Assembly (NCBI GenBank): GCA_945911015.1
Contig: CAMDZW010000023.1
Coordinates: 1 to 57,846, forward strand
Origin: an uncultured Propionibacteriaceae bacterium
GTDB taxonomy: Bacteria > Actinomycetota > Actinomycetes > Propionibacteriales > Propionibacteriaceae
Direction of reading: 5' to 3'
Length of the DNA: 57,846 nucleotides
In this document: positions 37,668-46,066 of the stretch, piece after piece
Position numbering within the stretch: position 1 is the stretch's first letter
Layout: every line of letters begins with the position of its first letter
Program-made: the position numbers and the translations under genes
The notes under the pieces: model-generated
Told to the model about the DNA's origin: nothing
Databases searched by the model: none
The model's input: the letters and a program-made list of their open reading frames with translations, nothing else

Positions 37668-37704
37668 TAGGATGACCGCCATGACGCTCCGGGCTCCATC
37701 ATGA
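37668..37704 (+). promoter_or_regulatory. -10 element and 7-codon leader ORF before the AraC gene
   Basis: TAGGAT (37668-37673) ends 7 nt before ATG 37681, which opens the short frame MTLRAPS with its TGA at 37702-37704. That TGA overlaps the AraC ATG (37701). The layout suggests a leaderless message whose first ORF is a tiny leader peptide, with AraC translated by coupling. No Shine-Dalgarno sequence precedes the AraC start. Confidence 0.5.
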
Positions 37705-38534
37705 GTTTTCCCCGAGACGTGGCACGTGCGGTCCCCACCGAGAACTGCGGCATTTCCCGCTGCGAGGAGGGCTGGTCCTGGCGACCGCGGCTCGACGACC
37801 ATGATCTGTGGTTCGTCGTCCGCGGCCGCGGCGAAGCCCACTATGCCGGTCAACGGTATGAGCTCCACCCGGGATCTCTGTTGTGGTTGAGGCCAGGCAC
37901 GACCGGGACGTTCACCCAGGATCCGGTCCACCGTCTCACCGTGGTGGCCTGCCACTTCGACCTGCTCGATCACTTCGGCCAACTGTGGCTGGGCGATCTT
38001 GCCCAGTTGCCCGGCCCCTACACCGAAATCACCGAGATCGCTGCACTCACGACTGTGCTCCATCGACTTGTCCGCGCCGCCCATGTCGGGTCCGCATGGT
38101 CTCGCCTCGAGTCCGAAGGACTGCTCCTGCAGGCCCTCGCGATGATCTACCGGGCACAAGCACGGCAAGCGGGAGAGGTTGAGATCGATCCCCGGCTCGC
38201 CGAAGCCGTCGAGCTGATCCAGATGGACCCGGCGAGCAGGCCGACCCTGACCGAGCTTGCCGCACAGGTCGACCTGACCCCACGACGACTGTCACAGCTG
38301 TTCCGTACCCAGATGGGATGCAGCTTTCGCGACTTCGTGGTCGAGACCCGTCTGCAACGGGCCCACACCCTGCTCAAGGAGTCTGCGATGACGGTCACCG
38401 AAGTGGCCATCGCTCTGGGATACCCCGACCATGTCCTGCTCAGCCGCCAGTTCCGCGCCCGGTTCGGCCAACCGCCGAGCGCGGCACGTCACTCGGTGCA
38501 CGTGGGCGACAATCAGGACATGGCTTCTCACTGA
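37701..38534 (+). CDS. AraC-family transcriptional regulator
   Basis: This is a 277-residue regulator. The N-terminal cupin-like sensing domain (about 20-110, with LDDHDLWFVVRGRGEAHY and LHPGSLLWLRPG) is followed by the double helix-turn-helix AraC domain (about 175-270: TLTELAAQVDLTPRRLSQLFRTQ and VTEVAIALGYPDHVLLSRQFRARFG). Such regulators usually respond to a sugar or related small molecule. The neighbouring PhyH and solute-binding genes, 22 and 50 bases from their upstream neighbours, are the likely targets. Confidence 0.88.
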   Translation: MSFPRDVARAVPTENCGISRCEEGWSWRPRLDDHDLWFVVRGRGEAHYAGQRYELHPGSLLWLRPGTTGTFTQDPVHRLTVVACHFDLLDHFGQLWLGDLAQLPGPYTEITEIAALTTVLHRLVRAAHVGSAWSRLESEGLLLQALAMIYRAQARQAGEVEIDPRLAEAVELIQMDPASRPTLTELAAQVDLTPRRLSQLFRTQMGCSFRDFVVETRLQRAHTLLKESAMTVTEVAIALGYPDHVLLSRQFRARFGQPPSAARHSVHVGDNQDMASH

Positions 38535-38556
38535 CGCCGGCTCTAGCGTCAGCGGT

Positions 38557-39396
38557 ATGACCACCACCACCGACCAGCACGGGGGCGACTACCCCGCGGA
38601 GCTCTACTCCGACCACGTACGAGCACCGCTGCTGTCGGACCTGTCACAGGTCGACGGTCCAGCGATCGATCGATATCGACGTGACGGCTATCTGGGGGTC
38701 GAATCCCTGTTCACCACCGATCAGGTCGCCGACTTGCTGGCCGGGCTGGATGCCATCCTCCAGGACCCCCAGGATCCGGTCATCGTCCAGCTCGAGTCAT
38801 GGGCCGAGACTGCGGCGCAAAGCCTGGACCGACGCCTCGACGGTGTGCGTCGGCTGATGAGCTTTGTCGGGCAGGACAGCCGCCTCGCTGCCGTGGCCCA
38901 GGCCCCTGCCCTGCTCGACGCGGTCCAGCAGTTGCTGGGGACCGACGACGTACGGCTCATCCAGGACATGGCCCTGTTGAAGCCGCCCGGCGGCGGAAGG
39001 GAGAAGCCATGGCACCAGGACAAGGCATTCTTCGACCTCGACCTCCAGGCGCCGGTGATCGGGGTGTGGATCGCGCTCGACGAGGCGACGACCGCGAATG
39101 GTTGCATGCACGTGATCCGCGGGTCCCATCGCGAAGGTCCCGTCCCCCACTTCCACCGTCGCGACTGGCAGATCTGTGACACCGACGTACGAGTCGTCGA
39201 CGATGTTGCGGTACCGCTGCCGCCTGGCGGAGCACTGTTCTTCGACGGCTATCTGCACCACGGCACACCAGCCAACCGAACCGACACCCGGCGACGGGCC
39301 CTGCAGTTCCATTACGCCCCCGCCGACATCGCCGACATCCCCACCGAGGCACGACTCGACGTGTTTGGCCTCGAGGGGCGCGGCGCCGAATGTTGA
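38557..39396 (+). CDS. Phytanoyl-CoA dioxygenase (PhyH) family protein
   Basis: This is a 279-residue non-haem Fe(II)/2-oxoglutarate oxygenase. The first iron ligands are in KPWHQDKAFF (H and D), the distal His is in YLHHGTPAN, and the 2-oxoglutarate Arg is in the RRRALQFHY segment. The CMHVIRGSH stretch is typical of PhyH. The substrate is unknown; known relatives hydroxylate lipids, ectoine or small natural products. TAGCGT at 38544-38549 lies 7 nt before the ATG, giving this gene its own leaderless-type promoter. It lies between an AraC regulator and a sugar-binding lipoprotein. Confidence 0.85.
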   Translation: MTTTTDQHGGDYPAELYSDHVRAPLLSDLSQVDGPAIDRYRRDGYLGVESLFTTDQVADLLAGLDAILQDPQDPVIVQLESWAETAAQSLDRRLDGVRRLMSFVGQDSRLAAVAQAPALLDAVQQLLGTDDVRLIQDMALLKPPGGGREKPWHQDKAFFDLDLQAPVIGVWIALDEATTANGCMHVIRGSHREGPVPHFHRRDWQICDTDVRVVDDVAVPLPPGGALFFDGYLHHGTPANRTDTRRRALQFHYAPADIADIPTEARLDVFGLEGRGAEC

Positions 39397-39424
39397 GAAC
39401 CGAACGACGACGTCTCGAGGACAC

Positions 39425-40714
39425 ATGAAGAACCGAATCATCCAAGGCATCGCTGCTCTGTCGTTCCTGGTGGTGATGGCGACCGCCGCCTGCAGCACCG
39501 CTGCCGACGAACCGTCATCACCGACCCTGCGCATCACCTGGTGGGGATCGGACTCGAGGACGGCCGCGACCCAGGCGGCTCTCGACCTCTACAGCGTGCG
39601 TCACCCCGAGGTCACCTTCGTGGTGGAACCAGCCAGCTTCTCCGGCTACTTTGACCGGCTCGGCACTCAGGTCGCCGCCCGGGAGGCTCCCGACATCGTG
39701 CAGATGCAGTACCTCTACCTCAACGAGTACGCCCAGCGAGGCGCTCTGGTGGAGCTCGACCAGTACAGGCCGAAACCGCTCGATCTTTCGTTGTTCGACA
39801 AGGTGATCGGCAATCAGGGCGTGATCGGAGGCACCCGCTACGCCGTCCCGGCCGGAGCGAACACCCAGACGGTCCTCACCTCAACCGAAGCCTTCCGGAA
39901 GGCGGGAGTCGCAGTGCCGGGAGCAGACTGGACGTGGGACGATTTCGAGGACATGGCTGACAAGCTGGTCTCCTCCGGTGTGGTCGACCACGCATCGGGC
40001 GACTTCACTCCCCTCGACTGGGTCTTCGACTACTGGCTGACGCAGCGGGGCGGCACCTTCTACACCGAGGACGGCGAACTCGGGTTCACCGCCGAACAGC
40101 TGGCTGAGTTCTGGTCCTGGGGTGTGGATCTGCGAGAGAAGGGCTACCTTCCGCCGATGACAGTCACAGCCGAGGTGGGCGACCTGGAGACCTATCCGGT
40201 GGCCACTGGCACGGCCGCCATGGACTTCATCTATTCGGCACAGATCACCGGCTTCGACGGGCTCATCGACGGCGGTGTCGAACCCGTTCCGTTCCCTTCC
40301 GACGGGCTACCGGCGCAGTACGTGATCGGGACCGGCATGGCCTGGGTGATCAGCACGAACAGTCGACATCCGGAGCTGGCAGCTGATGTGATCGCCTTCC
40401 TCACCTCCGATCCGGAGGCGATTGCCCTGCAGGGCATGGAGCGCGGAGCACCGCTCACAGGCCAGGGCCGAGCCACGCTCGCCAAGGACGCGACCGGCGC
40501 CACCGCTCGGACCATCTCCTTCACCGAGGAGGTCCTGGCGCGGCCGACAGTGCCGGACAGTGTCTTCTACAATCGGCCTCCCTTGGGCGCCAACCAGGTG
40601 AGTGGGCTGTTCACGAGCAATGCCCAACTCGTCGGGTTCGCCAAGCTGTCCCCCGAGGCGGCAGCGCGAGAGTTCGTTGCTGCGGCCAGCAAGGAACTGG
40701 CCCACGCTCGCTGA
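39425..40714 (+). CDS. Extracellular sugar-type solute-binding lipoprotein (orphan)
   Basis: This 429-residue family 1 ABC substrate-binding protein has a signal peptide and lipobox ATAAC (C23). The mature domain contains LRITWWGSDSR, APDIVQMQYLYLNEYA and WTWDDFEDMADKL, the pattern of UgpB/MalE-like proteins, with a Trp-rich ligand cleft. No permease or ATPase genes flank it, so it must use a transporter encoded elsewhere or act as a sensor. GAGG precedes the ATG by 5 nt. It is 28 bases after the PhyH gene and may be cotranscribed with it under AraC control. Confidence 0.88.
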   Translation: MKNRIIQGIAALSFLVVMATAACSTAADEPSSPTLRITWWGSDSRTAATQAALDLYSVRHPEVTFVVEPASFSGYFDRLGTQVAAREAPDIVQMQYLYLNEYAQRGALVELDQYRPKPLDLSLFDKVIGNQGVIGGTRYAVPAGANTQTVLTSTEAFRKAGVAVPGADWTWDDFEDMADKLVSSGVVDHASGDFTPLDWVFDYWLTQRGGTFYTEDGELGFTAEQLAEFWSWGVDLREKGYLPPMTVTAEVGDLETYPVATGTAAMDFIYSAQITGFDGLIDGGVEPVPFPSDGLPAQYVIGTGMAWVISTNSRHPELAADVIAFLTSDPEAIALQGMERGAPLTGQGRATLAKDATGATARTISFTEEVLARPTVPDSVFYNRPPLGANQVSGLFTSNAQLVGFAKLSPEAAAREFVAAASKELAHAR

Positions 40715-40757
40715 CCGTCATTCGGCGTGCCAGAGGAGCGACCGATAGATTTGGGGT

Positions 40758-41960
40758 GTGCGCGACAGGATGACCCCGGGATGGAGACGAGCACGGGCGA
40801 CCCTGTCCGCGATTGCGATCGTGTGGACCCTGGCCACCGGCGTCGGCTGGGCCTGGCCGACCGGGTCGGCACTGTGGCTGATCATGGCGGTGCCGGCCTT
40901 CTTCTACCTGATGGCCGCCATCGCCCTGTTCACCGAGGACGACAAGCCGACCGGGTTGAGTGCCTCCATCACCCCGTACGTGGTGATGGTGATCGGGTGG
41001 TTCGGCGGCTACTTCCTACTGGCTCAGTTCACCCCCGAACCGAGGCTGGTCACCGACATCTGGATGGTGATCAACGGTCTGTGGCCGCTGGTGGTGCTGG
41101 TGTTGGGCGTCACCCGCTGGATCTTCGGCAAGGCCGGAATGTCGGCCCAGCGGCGGGCGGTCCGCCGAGAGATCCGTGAACGAGAGCTGAGCAGTATCCT
41201 CCACGAGCAGCGCACCGCTCGGGCGGTCAGCCAACCATCACTGCCGGGACGGAGCACCGGCTACGAACCGGCTCATCTGGCTCTGGTCGAGGTGCCGGAA
41301 CATCGGTGGTCCTACGGCGAACCGACCGGACGGACCGACGCGTTCGCCCGGGCACTCACCAAGGCTGGTCTCCACCACCGGTTCGCGATCTTCTGGTCGT
41401 ACGGGAAGGAGGGTGGTCTGGTCGACTGTGTCGTGGTGACCGGCCGCCGGGTCATCCCGATCGATGTCGAGGATCGGGTCCAGGGCGACGTCACCTGGCT
41501 GATGGCCGACGGCGAGATCCGGATGGTCGACGGCGCCACCGGCGGCTATGTCGGTGGGCCCCAACCGGCCTCGGTCGACCTCTCCGAAGCCAGCCGTCGG
41601 ATCCGTGAGCTACTCACCGGGGTGGGCATCACCCGTACGGTCGACCCCATGGTGGTCTTCCTGCCGACCGAACAGGGCATCGGCAGCTTCGAGGATGTGC
41701 GCTGGCCCGGAGCGGTTCCGGCATTGGGCATTGACGATGCTTTGCGCAGGCTGGCCGGGGACCCGGACTTCGAGGGATCGTCCGAGTCCGGACGGATCAT
41801 CGACCTGCTCTGCGAATCGACCGGTCAACCATTGGCCCACTACGACGCCGTCGCCGCAGACGTCGGTCAGCCCAAGGTGCTGGCCTCCTGTTCGGCGTGC
41901 GGAGTCCCGTACGAACAGGGCATGACCTACTGCCTGTCGTGCGGCCAGGTGCGCAGCTGA
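40758..41960 (+). CDS. Membrane protein with NERD-like domain and C-terminal zinc ribbon
   Basis: This is a 400-residue protein. Three hydrophobic segments (about 13-30, 36-58, 72-88 and on to 115) form an N-terminal membrane part, followed by a basic coiled segment (RRAVRREIRERE). Residues about 170-260 have a fold order reminiscent of NERD nuclease domains (VDCVVVTGRRVIPIDVED), but the ExK motif is not complete. The end carries CSACG...CLSCG, a four-cysteine zinc ribbon. Function unknown. TAGATT (40746-40751) lies 6 nt before the GTG start. Confidence 0.6.
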   Translation: MRDRMTPGWRRARATLSAIAIVWTLATGVGWAWPTGSALWLIMAVPAFFYLMAAIALFTEDDKPTGLSASITPYVVMVIGWFGGYFLLAQFTPEPRLVTDIWMVINGLWPLVVLVLGVTRWIFGKAGMSAQRRAVRREIRERELSSILHEQRTARAVSQPSLPGRSTGYEPAHLALVEVPEHRWSYGEPTGRTDAFARALTKAGLHHRFAIFWSYGKEGGLVDCVVVTGRRVIPIDVEDRVQGDVTWLMADGEIRMVDGATGGYVGGPQPASVDLSEASRRIRELLTGVGITRTVDPMVVFLPTEQGIGSFEDVRWPGAVPALGIDDALRRLAGDPDFEGSSESGRIIDLLCESTGQPLAHYDAVAADVGQPKVLASCSACGVPYEQGMTYCLSCGQVRS

Positions 41961-42039
41961 AACCCTTCGGTTCGTTGCGGGACCATGGTCGGCCGTACAC
42001 TGTTCGGCGGCCCTTTTCACACCAATCGGAAGACCGTTG

Positions 42040-43902
42040 ATGCCTATTCGCTCTGACCTCCGCAACGTCGCCATCGTCGCTCACGTCGATCACGGCAAGA
42101 CCACCCTCGTGGATGCCATGTTGTGGCAGTCAGGAGCATTCCGCGCCAACCAGGACGTCGCCGAGCGCGTCATGGACTCCGGTGACCTCGAGCGCGAGAA
42201 GGGCATCACCATCCTCGCCAAGAACACTGCGGTGGCCCACACCACCCCGGACGGTGAGCAGGTCACCATCAACATCATCGACACCCCCGGCCACGCCGAT
42301 TTCGGCGGTGAGGTCGAACGCGGCCTGGAGATGGTCGACGGGGTCGTCCTGCTGGTTGATGCCTCGGAGGGGCCGCTGCCGCAGACCCGGTTCGTGCTGC
42401 GCAAGGCACTGGCCAAGAAGCTGCCGATCATCGTGGTGGTCAACAAGGTCGACCGCACCGATGCCCGGATCGAAGCGGTCGTCGACGAGACCTATGAGCT
42501 CTTCCTCGACCTGGCCGACGAGGACGCTGCGGACGCCCTCGACTTCCCGGTTGTCTACGCCAGCGCCAAGGCCGGCCGGGCCTCGGTGAACCGCCCGGCA
42601 GACGGGGGCATGCCCGACAGCGAGGACCTCGGCCCGCTGTTCGGCACGATCCTGGAACACATCCCCGCACCCTCGTACGAGGAGGGCGCCCCCCTGCAGG
42701 CCCACGTCACCAACCTGGATGCCTCGCCCTACCTGGGCCGTCTGGCGCTGTGTCGAATCGTCAACGGCGAGCTGCACCGCAACCAGGCCGTCGCCTGGTG
42801 TCGCGCCGACGGGACCGTCCGCACGGTGAAGCTGAGCGAACTGCTGATCACCAAGGCACTGGACCGCGAGCAGGCCGAATCGGCCGGCCCCGGTGACATC
42901 GTGGCCATCGCCGGCATCCCCGACATCACCATCGGTGAGACCCTCGCCGACCCGGCCCATCCGGTCCCGCTGCCGCTGATCACCGTCGACGAGCCGTCGA
43001 TCTCGATGACCATCGGCATCAACACCTCCCCACTGGCGGGGAAGTCGGGCAAGAACCTGACCGCCCGACTGTTGAAGGCCCGCCTCGACGCGGAGCTGAT
43101 CGGCAACGTGTCGATCCGGATCCTTGCAACCGAGCGCCCCGACACCTGGGAGGTTCAGGGCCGAGGTGAGCTGCAGCTGGCCATTTTGGTCGAGCAGATG
43201 CGTCGGGAGTCCTTCGAGCTGACCATCGGCAAGCCGCAGGTCGTCACCCGCACCATCGACGGCAAGCTCCACGAGCCCGTCGAACGGCTCACCGTCGACA
43301 TCCCCGAGGACTACCTCGGCGTGGTCACCCAGCTGATGGGTCTGCGGCGCGGCCGGCTCGAGGAGATGGTCAACCACGGCACCGGCTGGGTACGCATCGA
43401 GTACATCGTGCCCGCACGGGGACTGATCGGATTCCGTACGGAGTTCCTCACCGAAACCCGCGGCACCGGCCAGATGCACCATGTCTTCGAGTCGTACGAA
43501 CCGTGGGCCGGTGAGCTGCGGACCCGCCCGACCGGTTCATTGGTGGCCGACCGCACCGGCGTGGTCACCTCCTTTGCCCTGTTCAACCTGCAGGAGCGTG
43601 GCACCATGTTCGTCTCCCCCGGCATGGAGGTGTACGAAGGCATGATCGTCGGCGAGAACGCCCGGTCCGAGGACATGGACGTGAATCCGGCCAAGGAGAA
43701 GAAGCTGTCCAATGTGCGTTCCTCGACCGGCGAGGAACTGGAGCGGCTCATCCCGGCGAAGATTCTTTCCATGGAGCATGCGTTGGAGTTCTGCCGCGAG
43801 GACGAATGCCTCGAGGTGACCCCGGCCGCGGTCCGGCTCCGCAAGGTCGAGCTGAGCTCCACCGTGCGTGGCCGTCAGCGCAGTCGCGCCAAGAATCACT
43901 GA
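42040..43902 (+). CDS. typA: Translational GTPase TypA/BipA
   Basis: This 620-residue ribosome-binding GTPase is related to EF-G and is involved in ribosome assembly and stress adaptation. G1 is AHVDHGKTT, the switch segment LEREKGITILAKN is present, G3 is DTPGHAD, and G4 is NKVD. Domains II, III, V and the TypA-specific C-terminal domain (GRQRSRAKNH end) are complete. The ATG at 42040 is preceded by GGAAGA; a TTG one codon earlier is less likely. A TACACT -10-like hexamer lies at 41996-42001. Confidence 0.97.
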   Translation: MPIRSDLRNVAIVAHVDHGKTTLVDAMLWQSGAFRANQDVAERVMDSGDLEREKGITILAKNTAVAHTTPDGEQVTINIIDTPGHADFGGEVERGLEMVDGVVLLVDASEGPLPQTRFVLRKALAKKLPIIVVVNKVDRTDARIEAVVDETYELFLDLADEDAADALDFPVVYASAKAGRASVNRPADGGMPDSEDLGPLFGTILEHIPAPSYEEGAPLQAHVTNLDASPYLGRLALCRIVNGELHRNQAVAWCRADGTVRTVKLSELLITKALDREQAESAGPGDIVAIAGIPDITIGETLADPAHPVPLPLITVDEPSISMTIGINTSPLAGKSGKNLTARLLKARLDAELIGNVSIRILATERPDTWEVQGRGELQLAILVEQMRRESFELTIGKPQVVTRTIDGKLHEPVERLTVDIPEDYLGVVTQLMGLRRGRLEEMVNHGTGWVRIEYIVPARGLIGFRTEFLTETRGTGQMHHVFESYEPWAGELRTRPTGSLVADRTGVVTSFALFNLQERGTMFVSPGMEVYEGMIVGENARSEDMDVNPAKEKKLSNVRSSTGEELERLIPAKILSMEHALEFCREDECLEVTPAAVRLRKVELSSTVRGRQRSRAKNH

Positions 43903-43988
43903 GGAGACTTCGGCCTCAGCTGTCGTCGGGACCCGGGGGAACCCGGAACACCCCCTGGAGTGCTGCCTGGCGCTTGCTTGCGCTAACT

Positions 43989-44008
43989 CTTGCAAGCAGA
44001 CTGTCTGC
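43989..44008. promoter_or_regulatory. Overlapping palindromes directly before the XRE regulator start
   Basis: CTTGCAAG (43989-43996) and GCAGAC-T-GTCTGC (43996-44008) are perfect palindromes that share one base, and the second abuts the ATG at 44009. Upstream GCTTGC (43972-43977) is the inverse of GCAAGC (43992-43997). No ribosome-binding site is present. The arrangement fits an autoregulatory operator of the XRE protein. Confidence 0.5.
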
Positions 44009-44386
44009 ATGGCAACATTCGGCAAGGACCAGTGGGAGAGCGTCGGCGAGTTCATCGCCGACCGGCGTCGCGCCGCAGAGCTGTCCCTGCGCCAGCTTGC
44101 CGAGCGCGCCGGCGTCTCCAACCCGTACCTCAGCCAGATCGAGCGAGGTCTGCGCAAGCCGTCGGCCGAAGTGCTGCAGCAGGTCGCCAAGGCACTCCAG
44201 GTCTCGGCCGAGGTGCTCTACATCCGGGCCGGCATCCTCGACCCCGATGACGATCCGGCGACGACCTTCGAACATGTCGTCTCCGCCGATCCCCGCCTCA
44301 ACGAGCGCCAACGCAAGATCCTGATCGATCTGTACGCCAGCTTCGTCGAACCTTTCGACGTCGCCGAACCCACCAAGGAGAAGTGA
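44009..44386 (+). CDS. XRE-family helix-turn-helix regulator (Rv0474-like)
   Basis: This 125-residue regulator has a Cro/CI-type helix-turn-helix at about residues 15-70 (SLRQLAERAGVSNPYLSQIERGLRKPSAEVLQQVAKAL) and a short C-terminal helical dimerisation part. The size, sequence style and position directly before an HbhA-like gene match M. tuberculosis Rv0474. The start codon has no Shine-Dalgarno but sits at the edge of a palindrome. It is coupled to the next gene: the stop overlaps or abuts its start. Confidence 0.85.
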   Translation: MATFGKDQWESVGEFIADRRRAAELSLRQLAERAGVSNPYLSQIERGLRKPSAEVLQQVAKALQVSAEVLYIRAGILDPDDDPATTFEHVVSADPRLNERQRKILIDLYASFVEPFDVAEPTKEK

Positions 44387-45021
44387 TGACCGAGCCCACC
44401 ACACCGGATCCTCGCGATCCCGAGAACACCCCAGAGATTGTCATTCCCGAGAACGGCGCCCCTGGCCCTGACAGCCCTGACACCGACATCGCCGATGACG
44501 AGCTCGGCCCCGGTGCGTTCGACACCCCGGCGGCAGAGCCCGCCGATGAGACAGAGAAGGACCCCAAGAAGGCCTATGTCGGTCGTCCCGAGCTGACACC
44601 GCTCTATGCGATGGCCGGCGTCGCTGACCTGGCGGCCGCGATGGTCCGCGACATCGTCAACGAGCAGATCGCGGCCTACCGGGCTCGTCGAGCCAAGGAG
44701 GAGCCCGCCGCTGAGGACACCCCCGAGGACGAGGCGAAGGACAACACCGCCCAGTTCAACGAGTTCCTGACCAAGGCGCAGCAGCGCACCCAGGAGATCT
44801 TCGACCAGGCGGTCACCCAGTACGAGCATCTTGCTGATCGTGGCCGAGTTGCCGTCGGCGACATCCTCGAAGCCGCCAAGCAGCAGCAGAAGGCTCGCCA
44901 GGAGGCAGAAGCGGCCGAGGCACCGAGGTCGGCGGACTCACCCGATTCACCCGATTCACCCGATTCACCGGCCTCACCCCCCTCGCCGGCCGACCCGAGC
45001 GAGGATGCGCCTCGCGACTGA
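44386..45021 (+). CDS. HbhA-like coiled-coil protein with acidic Pro-rich tail
   Basis: This is a 211-residue protein. An acidic disordered N-terminus (1-62) is followed by the HbhA-type segment LTPLYAMAGVADLAAAMVRDIV (about 70-92), a coiled coil, and QYEHLADRGRVAVGDIL (about 145-162), corresponding to the RYNELVERGEAALE part of mycobacterial heparin-binding haemagglutinin. The lysine-rich heparin-binding tail is absent; the end is instead DSPDSPDSPDSPASPPSP and further acidic residues. Adhesion through heparan sulphate is therefore unlikely, and a structural or membrane-associated role is more plausible. AGGAG 5 nt before ATG 44386 favours this start over the GTG at 44383. Confidence 0.75.
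   Translation: MTEPTTPDPRDPENTPEIVIPENGAPGPDSPDTDIADDELGPGAFDTPAAEPADETEKDPKKAYVGRPELTPLYAMAGVADLAAAMVRDIVNEQIAAYRARRAKEEPAAEDTPEDEAKDNTAQFNEFLTKAQQRTQEIFDQAVTQYEHLADRGRVAVGDILEAAKQQQKARQEAEAAEAPRSADSPDSPDSPDSPASPPSPADPSEDAPRD
44939..44968 (+). repeat. Three tandem 9-nt repeats in the HbhA-like gene
   Basis: The unit CACCCGATT is repeated in frame and codes for repeated Ser-Pro-Asp in the C-terminal tail. Confidence 0.8.
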
Positions 45022-45044
45022 GCGGCCTCTGGCCACAGGAGACT

Positions 45045-45075
45045 GCACCCCGTCACCCATCAGGTGGCGGGGTGC
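45045..45075. terminator. Strong hairpin terminator between the HbhA-like gene and the TetR gene
   Basis: GCACCCCG-T-CACC pairs with GGTG-G-CGGGGTGC around the loop CATCA, giving a 12-bp G+C-rich stem with one internal mismatch. It lies between two convergent stop codons, so it can serve both genes. There is no U tract. Confidence 0.75.
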
Positions 45076-45081
45076 GCCGCG

Positions 45082-46002
45082 TCAGCGGGCGCGCAACGCC
45101 GCCTTGAGCGCAGCCTTGGCCTCGTCCCGCCGCGCGCGGGCCCGGGCCTCTTGCTTCTCCAGCTGCTGGGCCTGACGCTGGGTCGCCTTGCGCAGTGCCA
45201 CGGTGTCGGCCAGCGCGGCCTCAGCGGCGGCCAGTCGATGTTCGGGCGAATCCGGCGGCGATGGAGGTTCAGGTGATGCGGATCCCGCGCCCCACTGTCG
45301 CTCGATGCCGGCGGCGACGAGTTGCCAGGCCACCTCGACGTCGTCCTCGTCGGTGTCGATCTCGCCACCGAAGTAGGTCCCGTCCTCGATCACGGCTCCG
45401 ATGTCGACCAGCCCGGCATCGGCGACCACGGCCCGGATCAGCTCGACGGTGGCAGCGCTGGGCCCACCCGACACCGAGTCGATCTCGCGCCGCACCCCGG
45501 CCAGTCCCCGAACCAGGACGGACAGGGTCATCAGAATCCCGACCTTCTCGGCTGGCGTGGCCGACAATCCGCGCATGGCGCGCAGCCCGGCATTGGCGGC
45601 CTTCATGTGACCGGGCATGAGCAGCGCATCGCCCGACAGCTCGATGTCGAGTGCCCACAAGTGTCGGCTGTACGCATCACTCATCACCCGGACCCACTGC
45701 GACAGCCCCATGCGCCAGTCAGCATCGTCGATCGCCCAGGCGTCAGGGGCGGTGACCGCGTCGAGCATCAGTTGATGCAGATCGTCCTTGGAAGCGACGT
45801 ATCGGTAGAGCGCCATCGTGGTGAACCCGAAACCCTGCGCGACGCGCTGCATGGTGACCGCGCCAAGGCCCTCGGCATCGGCGAGCTCCACGGCGGCCTC
45901 CACGATGCGCTCATGACTCAACTCGCGTTTGGGTCCGCGCTGCGGAGCGACGGCCAGACCCCAGGCCAACGACACCAACCGGGGCACATCCTCCGAACTC
46001 AT
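45082..46002 (-). CDS. TetR-family regulator with a long charged C-terminal helix
   Basis: This is a 306-residue repressor. The helix-turn-helix is at about residues 40-72 (VTMQRVAQGFGFTTMALYRYVASKDDL) and a TetR C-terminal ligand domain follows to about 225. The last 60-70 residues (EHRLAAAEAALADTVALRKA to ARRDEAKAALKAALRAR) form a strongly charged, Ala-rich helix that is not part of a normal TetR protein. It is divergent from a DrrAB-type exporter across an 85-base region full of repeats, so it most likely represses both and is relieved by a drug-like ligand. Confidence 0.88.
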   Translation of the reverse strand: MSSEDVPRLVSLAWGLAVAPQRGPKRELSHERIVEAAVELADAEGLGAVTMQRVAQGFGFTTMALYRYVASKDDLHQLMLDAVTAPDAWAIDDADWRMGLSQWVRVMSDAYSRHLWALDIELSGDALLMPGHMKAANAGLRAMRGLSATPAEKVGILMTLSVLVRGLAGVRREIDSVSGGPSAATVELIRAVVADAGLVDIGAVIEDGTYFGGEIDTDEDDVEVAWQLVAAGIERQWGAGSASPEPPSPPDSPEHRLAAAEAALADTVALRKATQRQAQQLEKQEARARARRDEAKAALKAALRAR

Positions 46003-46007
46003 CGCAC

Positions 46008-46066
46008 CACTGTATGCGAACCATACTGTGTTGCACATATACAGTATGTGGTACACACTGTATGCG
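46008..46066. promoter_or_regulatory. Operator repeats between the TetR gene and the ABC exporter
   Basis: CACTGTATGCG occurs twice in direct orientation (46008-46018 and 46056-46066), and between them CATACTGT (46022-46029) and ACAGTATG (46041-46048) form an inverted repeat. All share the core TGTATG/CATACA or a close variant, so several TetR dimers may bind here. Confidence 0.65.

Noticed and set aside
44939-44968. Short tandem repeats as a possible CRISPR
   Set aside because: The 9-nt units are contiguous with no spacers and are in frame inside the HbhA-like gene.
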